Shown here: positions 1 through 6,251 of the stretch, one piece after another
Position numbering within the stretch: the first letter of the stretch is position 1
How the letters are laid out: the number at the start of each line of letters is the position of its first letter
Source of the DNA: a virus
Reading direction: 5' to 3' (one strand)
Virus record (IMG/VR): IMGVR_UViG_3300037042_004253
Coordinates: 1 to 23,807 of that record
Length of the DNA: 23,807 nt
Translations under genes and position numbers: made by a program
Notes under the pieces: model-generated
What the model was told of the DNA's origin: nothing
Databases searched by the model: none
What the model saw: the letters and a program-made list of their open reading frames with translations, nothing else

Positions 1-2
1 TT

Positions 3-512
3 AAATCATTGGCGACTGCTGAATTTATAGAAACAAATTTAGGAAATGCTGGTTCTTTCTGCAAGGCATTGGATATAGCGATGGATTATGCAGATGAAGA
101 GATATTTTATATTTTGGAAGATGATTATATTCATAAAAATGGTTGTTGTAATTTTTTAGAAGAAGGGTTGCAATTTGGCGATTATGCAACCTTATTTGAT
201 TATATTGATAAATATTATAATCCAGAAATAACTAAAGTTTTTAGGGGTAGAAACATACATTGGCGATGGTCTATTTCTACAACTATGACTTTTGCCACAA
301 AAGTAAAGACACTAAAACAAGATATAGAAATTTGGAAGTTTCATTGTAAAGGACAACATCCAAATGACCATTTTTCTTTTTGCGAATTAAAAGAGAGAGG
401 AAGAAATTTGTGTGTCGCTATTCCTGGATATGCTACACATGTTGATATGACACCATATCGTGATATCAGTTTTCCAGATATGTGGGCAATTGATATGCTA
501 AATAATCTCTAG
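3..512 (+). CDS. Glycosyltransferase family 2-like protein, 5' end outside window
   Basis: The frame is open to the left edge of the window (AAA TCA before the TTG at 9), so the gene almost certainly starts upstream and only its C-terminal ~169 residues are seen. The visible part begins close to a nucleotide-sugar binding region: LGNAGSF, a helix rich in acidic residues, then IFYILEDDYIH, where EDD fits the metal-binding DXD motif of GT-A glycosyltransferases. Near the end, GYATHVDMTPYRD resembles the acceptor-side region of phage and cyanobacterial family 2-like enzymes. The likely role is glycosylation of phage DNA, of a virion protein or of a host surface glycan; the sequence does not say which. 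A second glycosyltransferase lies at 5343-6242 on the other strand. The 3' end overlaps the convergent gene at 498-1190 by 15 bp. Fold assignment is fairly sure; substrate is unknown. Confidence 0.68.
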   Translation, partial: KSLATAEFIETNLGNAGSFCKALDIAMDYADEEIFYILEDDYIHKNGCCNFLEEGLQFGDYATLFDYIDKYYNPEITKVFRGRNIHWRWSISTTMTFATKVKTLKQDIEIWKFHCKGQHPNDHFSFCELKERGRNLCVAIPGYATHVDMTPYRDISFPDMWAIDMLNNL

Positions 513-1190
513 AATATCGAAATGTTCAGGAGTAAAGTATCTAGTTTCTTCCAAAGTGAAACTTTTATGAACTGTAATATAATCTAAACAACCAGCCAAT
601 GTGGGAACACATTGCGGTCTATTATCTGGTCTATATCTAGAATGATAAAACTTCTCTATAGATTCCTCCAATTTGAAATAAAAAGAACTTATTTTTATAT
701 TATAAAAATAGTGTCTTAAATTAAAACAAGCCAACATATTGGATATAGTTTTAAACACCTCTTCTAGCTTTACTTTCTTCTTATCTTTTCCTATTCTAGA
801 GAAATCTATAAACCACAAATAGGTTGTGGGATCGTAGTAAAAAACTGGATTTTTTAATCCTACTTCAGCATGAGAATCAGCATAATCTTGAATTTCACAC
901 AAATACATCCTTTTATCAGGGGTGACAGGATGCAAGTAAAATGCATTATAATAATAGCCAAGAATAGATCTAAAACTAAGAATTAATACATTTTTATTAT
1001 TTTTTGTGTTAAAACCGTGCCTTAAACAAAAACAGCAATAAAATTCATCGCCAGACAATTTTTCATATAAATGACGGGAATCTGCGTAAAGTGCTTCTTT
1101 TTTGCCACAAAAAGCGCACTCATAGTAGATTTTTTTTGCTAATTCTCCACCTAAATCATGTTTTACGGGACAAAGTTCAACTGAATTCAT
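498..1190 (-). CDS. Cysteine-rich (putative zinc-binding) phage protein of unknown function
   Basis: 230 residues. The N-terminal 60 residues hold C7, a CAFC pair (C25, C28) and a YCCFC cluster (C52, C53, C55), consistent with a treble-clef or zinc-ribbon fold. The rest is rich in aromatic residues (YYYNAFYLHP, FYYDPTTYLWFIDF) and shows no motif I recognise. The C-terminal tail TRYFTPEHFDILEII overlaps the convergent glycosyltransferase gene. The start is supported by TTTTTGGAAC about 10 nt upstream of ATG, a weak Shine-Dalgarno site. The 114 bp to the divergent gene at 1305 must hold both promoters; TTTACA and TATATAT patterns are present but not distinctive. A DNA- or RNA-binding role is a guess from the cysteines only. 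Confidence 0.7.
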   Translation of the reverse strand: MNSVELCPVKHDLGGELAKKIYYECAFCGKKEALYADSRHLYEKLSGDEFYCCFCLRHGFNTKNNKNVLILSFRSILGYYYNAFYLHPVTPDKRMYLCEIQDYADSHAEVGLKNPVFYYDPTTYLWFIDFSRIGKDKKKVKLEEVFKTISNMLACFNLRHYFYNIKISSFYFKLEESIEKFYHSRYRPDNRPQCVPTLAGCLDYITVHKSFTLEETRYFTPEHFDILEII

Positions 1191-1304
1191 TTTTTTGTTC
1201 CAAAAACTAATTAGTTAATCATATATACAAAGTGTAAAGAAATCAAGCAAAATTGTTGGCTTGATGCTTATATATTTAAGGTCTTAAAGTTAAGAGGAAA
1301 ACAT

Positions 1305-1550
1305 ATGAAAACATTTTTAAAATGGGCCGAGGAAAATGAGTTTGATCTTCCAATGATAACAGATGCTCCTGAAGGCGAGAAAGCCACTAAGGAAAATACT
1401 AAACGAACTGGTATGACAGACAATTATCCTGATGCCTACAGCAAAGGTCAATATTGCCCTGCATATATGCCACCAATTAAAGGTACGGCATTTTTAGATC
1501 TGAAACAAAAAGCCTCCAAGAGTTATGGTGGTCAAAAGGCTGCTAACTAG
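1305..1550 (+). CDS. Small unknown protein with capsid-targeting-like N-terminus
   Basis: 81 residues, hydrophilic, with no recognised domain. It has a clear Shine-Dalgarno site (AGAGGAAA, about 7 nt before ATG) and is followed at once by a strong terminator, so it looks like a single-gene transcription unit. The first residues, MKTFLKWAEENEF, resemble the start of T4 internal head proteins (MKTYQEFIAEA), but there is no L-x-E or I-x-E cleavage site here, so a head-packaging role is only suggested. The middle is rich in Tyr, Pro and Gly (NYPDAYSKGQYCPAYMPP). It may be a small virion or internal head protein. Confidence 0.62.
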   Translation: MKTFLKWAEENEFDLPMITDAPEGEKATKENTKRTGMTDNYPDAYSKGQYCPAYMPPIKGTAFLDLKQKASKSYGGQKAAN

Positions 1551-1558
1551 TTTTATTG

Positions 1559-1602
1559 AAACAAAAACACAGTACAAACTAATTCGTGCTGTGTTTTTGT
1601 TT
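1559..1602. terminator. Bidirectional intrinsic terminator
   Basis: A 17-bp stem (AAACAAAAACACAGTAC with GTGCTGTGTTTTTGTTT, one G-T pair) around a 10-nt loop. One side ends in a T-rich run, and the opposite strand reads the same way because the other arm is A-rich. It lies between convergent genes ending at 1550 (+) and 1605 (-), so it probably ends transcription from both sides. Confidence 0.85.
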
Positions 1603-1604
1603 AA

Positions 1605-2003
1605 TTATGGGCAACTATTGCATGGTCCACCATTGCATGGTTGAGGGCAATCTTTCTCTTCTTCCTCTTCTTCTTTTATAGTTTTGCCAATTCTTTTATC
1701 TTGTTCTTTTTGAACAATGGTAGAATCATCGCCTTTAAGCATGTTGGGAACTCTTTCCCAATAAGCCCATTGTTCATCGTTTTTGGGATTTTGAAAAACC
1801 ATGCCTTTTTTATAATATTTCTGAATTATTTCTTCTACACGTTTTTTACTTAATCCAGATTCCGAAGCGACAGCCGCTACAGATCGCCAATCATATTTAG
1901 GATTTCGGGCCAGAGCAATGAAAAATCGTTGTTCTTCATCCCCCTCTTTTGTGCCCTGGGGATATATGTTGACCCATTTGGAAGGATTTTTAGATTTAGA
2001 CAT
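1605..2003 (-). CDS. Winged-helix-like phage protein with acidic, cysteine-rich tail
   Basis: 132 residues from the ATG at 2003. I prefer this start because AAAAGGGG lies about 8 nt upstream; the frame opens 12 codons earlier (ATG at 2039) without such a site. The core WVNIYPQGTKEGDEEQRFFIALARN, then SVAAVASESGLSKKRVEEIIQKYYKKGMVFQNP, reads as a helix-turn-helix or winged-helix fold with a strand after the recognition helix. The C-terminus changes to a run of six glutamates followed by CPQPCNGGPCNSCP, four cysteines in 14 residues. That tail is unlike the core and could bind metal or form disulfides in a virion. I infer a small DNA-binding or structural protein; the target is unknown. Confidence 0.7.
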   Translation of the reverse strand: MSKSKNPSKWVNIYPQGTKEGDEEQRFFIALARNPKYDWRSVAAVASESGLSKKRVEEIIQKYYKKGMVFQNPKNDEQWAYWERVPNMLKGDDSTIVQKEQDKRIGKTIKEEEEEEKDCPQPCNGGPCNSCP

Positions 2004-2089
2004 TTTTATTCCCCTTTTTAAAATTTCACTTACTCTCATACATATTATAGCGATGGTATCGCAAAAAACAACCGAAAAGGAAGGTAAGA

Positions 2090-2536
2090 ATGAGAACTAT
2101 TAGTGGCAATCGTATTCAGAGAGGCGAAGATCGAAGACAAAGGACTGCCAATGTGCAAAAGGGTGAAGGTCTTTATGTTTTCAGAAACAGTACAAAAGGT
2201 GATTTGCAACTTTTAAAAACTAGCGCAGATGGTAAAAAAAATGTCCGTCCACTGGAAGAATTTCGTGGAGACAGTTATTTGATGCAACATGTTAAAAATC
2301 ACGAAGCTATTATAGTTGAGTGTATTATATCCCCAGACCAAGAAAGGACAAATAATATGAACAAATTGATTTTAGATCAGCCTGATCGTGTAACAACCCA
2401 AGGAAAAACAGAAGTCGTTGTTTCCGATATACCAACTCCAGTTAAACTGAATGAGGTTCCGGTAGAAGGAAAAAATCCACAAGACGTTTTGATTAACGAA
2501 AATCCCATTGATGGTGTCCAGATAATTCTAGAGTGA
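2090..2536 (+). CDS. Unknown phage protein
   Basis: 148 residues, preceded by a good Shine-Dalgarno site (AAGGAAGG about 6 nt before ATG). The N-terminus is basic (NRIQRGEDRRQRTANVQKGEGLYVFRN) and the middle looks beta-rich. The C-terminal third is acidic and rich in Pro and Val (VVVSDIPTPVKLNEVPVEGKNPQD), like a linker or exposed arm of a structural protein. I recognise no family. Its stop lies 8 bp from the stop of the IS607-type tnpB at 2545, so the mobile element sits directly behind this gene; whether the element removed part of it cannot be told from this window. Confidence 0.6.
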   Translation: MRTISGNRIQRGEDRRQRTANVQKGEGLYVFRNSTKGDLQLLKTSADGKKNVRPLEEFRGDSYLMQHVKNHEAIIVECIISPDQERTNNMNKLILDQPDRVTTQGKTEVVVSDIPTPVKLNEVPVEGKNPQDVLINENPIDGVQIILE

Positions 2537-2544
2537 GTAAAACT

Positions 2545-3801
2545 TTACGTGGCATTCGGGACTCTAAACTCCGTACCATCAAACAAAAATAAGCCATTGG
2601 GTTTCCAATAGAAACCTGTGCCTAGATTCATTCTCAGCTTACGCAAGTCTTTAGGTAATGACGGTAAATTTTGTTCATGATTAATCGCCGCATTCAAGTC
2701 AGCGTCACAAACAAAACCACAAGATTTACATTTGTAAACCTTGCCCTTCCTATTTGCTTTACGTACTAAACCACAATTGGAACATCTTTGACTACGATAC
2801 ATGCAACATTGTTCAACCACTTGGACCCCAAGTAGTTCACAACGGCTAATAATCTTGTCTCGTATTTCTGGGTTATTCCAATGACTCATCTCCCTCGATT
2901 GTCTATTTTTATAACCAATGTTCCATATCTTCTCTAAATTAATTCTTTTCACACCGACTAAGTTTAATTTATTGATTGACCAATGAACGAAATTACTTCG
3001 ATGATCTTGTGCTTTCCTAAAACTCTTGCTTCCTTTTATTTTCCTTGATAGTTTCTTGATAATCTTGGTTAGTGTCCAACCATCATTGTTAGTTTGTGGA
3101 GTCTTGGTATTATTGCTCAATGTAAGCACATCAGTTTTACCTTGGTCTGCCCCAACAACGATTCCTTCAGTTATAGGTTCTACTTCATTTTCCCAGCGTA
3201 AATCAATGGATTTGTTCTTGAATAAGAAACTTGATTTCAACCTTCCATTCAATTTATTTGAGTGTTTTGTATAATTAATCGGTAATCTTATTCTACCAAA
3301 GTTTTCACCAATACTCTTTAGTTGAATGAAGGCATCGAAGTGGTTATCAGTAAATTCAACATCACAACATTTACTTGATAGTTCGGCATTTATATTGCTT
3401 ACATTGGGTTTTTTAGGTGTGCCCCTTCTCAACGCTCGGGCAAAAACTTTACTTATTTTACCTTTTAGCTCATTATAAACATGTAAGCGTTTTCGTTGTT
3501 TTTCTACACTTGCTCCTAGGACTGCACATAATTGCATGGTAAGACTACTCAATGCCCTAGCACTCAATGTAGTGTTTAAGTTGAACTGATTATAATCAAT
3601 AAAATTTGGGTGATTTAGAAGGTTCTTATGTGGAGCGAAAATTACCTTATTGCCTTTTTTATCTAACCATTCATAACCATTGTCCCAAATTTTGTCCAAG
3701 ATGATCTTAAAGACTCTATGATATTCCTTCAGGAAAGAACGATAGATTGCTTTCTTTGTTGTATTTGAGTAATTTATAGTATGGACTGATGTTCTAATCA
3801 T
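2545..3801 (-). CDS. tnpB: TnpB RNA-guided nuclease of an IS607-type element
   Basis: 418 residues, full length for TnpB. TnpB proteins are RuvC-type DNA endonucleases guided by an RNA (omega-RNA) from the element's end, and they favour element retention. All three expected RuvC residues are visible: D219 in VGADQG, E290 in INLEKIW and D368 in CDADLNAA. A zinc-ribbon sits between the last two, with C340-x2-C343 and C358-x2-C361. The N-terminal part (1-200) is the basic, helical region that binds RNA and the target-adjacent motif. The gene overlaps the upstream recombinase gene by 8 bp, so the two are probably co-translated. The last codons cover a DNA motif shared with the second TnpB at 23279. 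The family call is sure; activity is inferred from the intact residues. Confidence 0.93.
   Translation of the reverse strand: MIRTSVHTINYSNTTKKAIYRSFLKEYHRVFKIILDKIWDNGYEWLDKKGNKVIFAPHKNLLNHPNFIDYNQFNLNTTLSARALSSLTMQLCAVLGASVEKQRKRLHVYNELKGKISKVFARALRRGTPKKPNVSNINAELSSKCCDVEFTDNHFDAFIQLKSIGENFGRIRLPINYTKHSNKLNGRLKSSFLFKNKSIDLRWENEVEPITEGIVVGADQGKTDVLTLSNNTKTPQTNNDGWTLTKIIKKLSRKIKGSKSFRKAQDHRSNFVHWSINKLNLVGVKRINLEKIWNIGYKNRQSREMSHWNNPEIRDKIISRCELLGVQVVEQCCMYRSQRCSNCGLVRKANRKGKVYKCKSCGFVCDADLNAAINHEQNLPSLPKDLRKLRMNLGTGFYWKPNGLFLFDGTEFRVPNAT
2551..2572 (-). other. Conserved tnpB 3'-end motif, candidate omega-RNA scaffold end
   Basis: Read on the plus strand this is GGCATTCGGGACTCTAAACTCC with its first base at 2551. 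The same block with five changes occurs at the same place in the second tnpB (23291-23312). The omega-RNA of TnpB elements is known to cover the tnpB 3' end, so a conserved DNA block here may be part of its scaffold. Since it also encodes protein (TEFRVPNA compared with QESIVPGA), protein constraint is an alternative explanation. Confidence 0.4.
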
Positions 3802-4369
3802 TGGTTTCAGAGATTACTTCTTTTATTTTATTTGTTTTTTTATGCCCTCTTCTAACTCCATATAACCTACAACAGAAAGAAGTGGTAATAGCAATCATGT
3901 CTTTAATAATATCGGTTTCTTCTTCATAATCTTTATTCATAACAATAATTTGACAACCCAATTTGAGCAATAATTTTTCCAAATAATTAAATCCAAATCT
4001 TGTCAACCTATCTTTGTGTTCAACAATGATTATGGTCGGCTTTGAGTCAATCATTTTCCACAATCGTTTACGATCATCATTCATTCCGCTAGCAATTTCT
4101 TTATAAATTTTGGTAATTGACAAACCTTTTGTTCCACAAAATTCAATACATCTTTCAATTTGCCTTTGTAGGTCATCTTTTTTATCATGAGAAGAAACTC
4201 TTGAATAAATAACAACATTTTCTTTGTTGACAATTTCTTTGTTTTCTGATACCATAATAGTACCAGTAGGTGTTTTGTAAGCATGAACAGGCATCTTGTT
4301 TTGGTTAAACCAATTATATGCCGTGTTGTAATGCAAACCTTGTTGTCTAGCCCAATCTGATAGTTTCAT
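3794..4369 (-). CDS. tnpA: IS607-type serine recombinase (TnpA)
   Basis: 191 residues. Residues 1-40 form a MerR-like helix-turn-helix (LSDWARQQGLHYNTAYNWF) for DNA binding. A small serine-recombinase catalytic domain follows, with nucleophile S59 in YSRVSS, the DLQRQ helix, and the R121/R124 pair in EHKDRLTRFGF. This order, DNA-binding domain before the catalytic domain, is typical of IS607 transposases and the reverse of resolvases. It would move the element by cut-and-join without target duplication. There is no Shine-Dalgarno site; instead CATATGTA ends 5 nt before the ATG, the same arrangement as at several phage genes here. The 67-residue frame inside it (4081-4284) is a shadow. Confidence 0.92.
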   Translation of the reverse strand: MKLSDWARQQGLHYNTAYNWFNQNKMPVHAYKTPTGTIMVSENKEIVNKENVVIYSRVSSHDKKDDLQRQIERCIEFCGTKGLSITKIYKEIASGMNDDRKRLWKMIDSKPTIIIVEHKDRLTRFGFNYLEKLLLKLGCQIIVMNKDYEEETDIIKDMIAITTSFCCRLYGVRRGHKKTNKIKEVISETND

Positions 4370-4374
4370 ATAAT

Positions 4375-4382
4375 TACATATG
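4375..4382 (-). promoter_or_regulatory. Late-promoter-like octamer before tnpA
   Basis: CATATGTA, then ATTAT, then ATG. It lies in the same place relative to the start as the octamers before the genes at 5338, 12659 and 12707. It is one base different from CATATATA and weaker than the others. Confidence 0.35.
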
Positions 4383-4418
4383 CATTAGAATGTAATATTT
4401 TGTTAAAAAATGTGAATT

Positions 4419-4835
4419 TTAATTAAAATGTTTAGACACTATTAAAATGTATTTTTTTATCACTTTTTTTAATTCTGGGTGTAGTTTATAGTTTTTAATA
4501 TTTTTAAAATTGACCCACGCCCATCTGGTATGCTCATTACTTAATTTAATTGCTGATGGCTTATTTGTTTTATAGAAAAAACAAGTCCAATTATATTCAT
4601 TTGTTGCATCTATTTTTTTGCCCATTATTTTACCTATTTCTTCTTCAGATTCTCTGATAGCTGTTTTCAATGGTGTTTCTCCCTTTTCTGAGTGGCCACC
4701 GACCAAACCCCAAGTGTTTGGATTTTTTGTGCCCTCTGCTCTTTTTAATAAAAGAACACTTTTGCCATCCGTAAAGAATATGCCAGCCGCATCAGAATGC
4801 TTGGCTTCAGATAATAGCCATTCCTTGAATGTCAC
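4419..4835 (-). CDS. NUDIX hydrolase with capsid-targeting-like N-terminus
   Basis: 138 residues. The Nudix box is complete: G47-x5-E53-x7-R61-E62-x2-E65-E66-x-G68, the Mg2+-binding catalytic loop that hydrolyses nucleoside diphosphates linked to another group. The flanking sequence (WGLVGGHSEKGET before, a WAWVNF strand after) suits a small nucleotide-pool-cleaning or (d)NTP pyrophosphatase type; the substrate cannot be told. The first 11 residues, MTFKEWLLSEA, look like a T4 capsid-targeting sequence with an L-S-E/A cleavage site, followed directly by the Nudix fold. Translation starts at GTG in a GTGA overlap with the upstream gene, so the two are translationally coupled. The head-packaging idea is inference; the enzyme family is sure. 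Confidence 0.92.
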   Translation of the reverse strand: MTFKEWLLSEAKHSDAAGIFFTDGKSVLLLKRAEGTKNPNTWGLVGGHSEKGETPLKTAIRESEEEIGKIMGKKIDATNEYNWTCFFYKTNKPSAIKLSNEHTRWAWVNFKNIKNYKLHPELKKVIKKYILIVSKHFN

Positions 4836-5338
4836 TTTGGACCTCGTTTGAGAGGTATTTTTTTCAAGGTTTGTCTTTCTTGCGTCTTATCAGGTTCTTG
4901 TCGCAATTTGTGCATGGCGTTTCTCAACTCTTTAACTATCTCGGCAGCCGAATCACCATCACATTTTTTAGTAGATTGAATGGAAACTGTTGGCGGAACT
5001 CTATTTTTATTATAAAATCCTTTGGAAATTATAAAACACCCACCATCATGCTCAGGATGAAAATGAACCATCCCAACCCACTCCCCATCATCCCAATTCC
5101 TTGTAGAAATTATTAATCTAATAGGCTCTTCTTCATAAACTTGTTTCACATGATAGCCACTTTGCTTCATGGCAGCACTAACATAACCTAAACAAATCTT
5201 GCTAAATGCCTTTAAAATCTCTGGTTTTTCACTCCTGAAATTTACCTCGATACTATACCTTGTAGCTGTAGAAGCCTCTGCCAAAGTTGTTTGGTCTGTA
5301 ATTGTATCGGCAAAATCTATGTATTCTCTAAAATCCAT
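4832..5338 (-). CDS. Unknown phage protein, coupled to the NUDIX gene
   Basis: 168 residues, no recognised domain. The N-terminus, MDFREYIDFADTI, again resembles the short leader seen in several proteins here, and TLAEA at residues 17-21 offers an L-A-E/A site of the prohead-protease type. The middle (YSIEVNFRSEKPEILKAFSKI, then IRLIISTRNWDDGEWVGMVHFHPEHDGGCFIIS) reads as a mixed alpha/beta domain. The C-terminus is basic (QERQTLKKIPLKRGPK). There is no Shine-Dalgarno site; the octamer CATATATA ends 5 nt before the ATG. The stop overlaps the NUDIX start as GTGA, which makes a two-gene unit. It may be an internal head protein. Confidence 0.65.
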   Translation of the reverse strand: MDFREYIDFADTITDQTTLAEASTATRYSIEVNFRSEKPEILKAFSKICLGYVSAAMKQSGYHVKQVYEEEPIRLIISTRNWDDGEWVGMVHFHPEHDGGCFIISKGFYNKNRVPPTVSIQSTKKCDGDSAAEIVKELRNAMHKLRQEPDKTQERQTLKKIPLKRGPK

Positions 5339-5342
5339 AAGA

Positions 5343-6242
5343 TTATATATGCGTCAAGGAGGTTATGTTTATGTACTCCTCTATAGTTTTAACTGAAAAA
5401 TTCCAAATATTTGTGTTTAAAAAGATATTGTCCCCAGCATCAATACTGCCTAAAGGATAATACTTTCCACTATATTTAGTTTTAAAAACAATTGTTGGTA
5501 TGCCAGCATAATGTCCATATGTTTTTGCCCATGTGTCAACAGATAACATTAATTTCGCACCATTAATGATTTTTAAGCAATCTGTTAGTTCATGTTTATG
5601 AAAATTATTTTCATGGTCCAAAATTCCTTCAAAACACAATTTTTTAACATTTGGATGTTTACTAATGTCGTAATTTAACTGCTCTAACTTTCCAACAATA
5701 AAGATATTTCCTTCTATTGTGTTTATCATTCTAAGCATTTCGTTAGCTTCTATTTTTCTAACCTTTTTTAAAGAACCAAGCTTAGTAATAGGAGAAGAAC
5801 CACATGGAGCAATTATGGTGGCACCATTTTCTTTTTTCCCAATGCTTTGTACATCTAAAGTAGTTGTAATGCGATTTTCGTATTTTTTATCAAACCAATA
5901 TGAATGATTGCAATTATCTGGTAAGTAAGTAGTTGATACACAATTTAATTTATTTTTATAAAAGTTATAGAAACTTTTATAAATTTTTATATCACCTTGA
6001 AAAACTACGGCTTTAATTCCTAATGTTTTAGCTAAATTTTCTATGATTTTTTTATAATTTTTGATAGTAGCCAAAAAAACAATTGTTACATTTTTGGCTT
6101 TAGCTTCTGCAAATCCTATTAAAGCGTCTCCTATTCCTCCCATACACATAATGAATTCATCTTCGATTTCTTTTTTAAAATTATAAAACCTCTTTATAAA
6201 CTCATCTTCAATTTGGTTTAGGTGAACAAATCTTTTAAACAT
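5343..6242 (-). CDS. Glycosyltransferase family 9-like (GT-B fold) protein
   Basis: 299 residues. GGIGDAL at 35-41 matches the N-terminal phosphate/sugar loop of heptosyltransferase-like GT9 enzymes. The second half holds the nucleotide-sugar half: IIAPCGSSPITKLGS near 142-156 and SVDTWAKTYGHYAGIPTIVF near 234-253, the latter like the D-x-x-x-x-H-x-A-x-x-G-x-P signature of the family. The likely role is sugar transfer to a host or phage glycan, or to modified DNA; the acceptor is unknown. It ends 4 bp before the start of the gene at 5338 and so covers that gene's promoter-like octamer (5344-5351). The region before its own ATG has no Shine-Dalgarno site but has GATGTATA 10 nt upstream. Confidence 0.75.
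   Translation of the reverse strand: MFKRFVHLNQIEDEFIKRFYNFKKEIEDEFIMCMGGIGDALIGFAEAKAKNVTIVFLATIKNYKKIIENLAKTLGIKAVVFQGDIKIYKSFYNFYKNKLNCVSTTYLPDNCNHSYWFDKKYENRITTTLDVQSIGKKENGATIIAPCGSSPITKLGSLKKVRKIEANEMLRMINTIEGNIFIVGKLEQLNYDISKHPNVKKLCFEGILDHENNFHKHELTDCLKIINGAKLMLSVDTWAKTYGHYAGIPTIVFKTKYSGKYYPLGSIDAGDNIFLNTNIWNFSVKTIEEYINITSLTHI
5344..5351 (-). promoter_or_regulatory. Late-promoter-like octamer before the gene at 5338
   Basis: CATATATA, then ATCTT, then ATG at 5338. The octamer is identical to the one before gp13 (12665-12672), with the same 5-nt gap. It lies inside the 3' end of the upstream glycosyltransferase gene, so the downstream pair could be transcribed independently. Confidence 0.55.
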
Positions 6243-6251
6243 AAGATAAAA

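Larger units (their letters stand above)
2537..4418 (-). mobile_element. IS607-type insertion element (tnpA serine recombinase + tnpB), outer limits approximate
   Basis: The element consists of tnpA (3794-4369) and tnpB (2545-3801), overlapping by 8 bp in the order usual for IS607. Elements of this family have no terminal inverted repeats, so exact ends cannot be read off. The limits given are simply the gaps to the neighbouring genes ending at 2536 and 4419. Both proteins keep their catalytic residues, so the element looks potentially active. It lies between a plus-strand phage gene and the minus-strand NUDIX gene. Confidence 0.7.

Noticed and set aside
1641-1853. Plus-strand frame of 70 residues rich in Phe
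   Set aside because: It is the reverse of the Lys/Glu-rich winged-helix gene; the Phe-rich composition is a mirror of its codons.
4081-4284. 67-residue frame inside tnpA
   Set aside because: Lies wholly inside the catalytic domain of the serine recombinase in another frame; no separate start signal.
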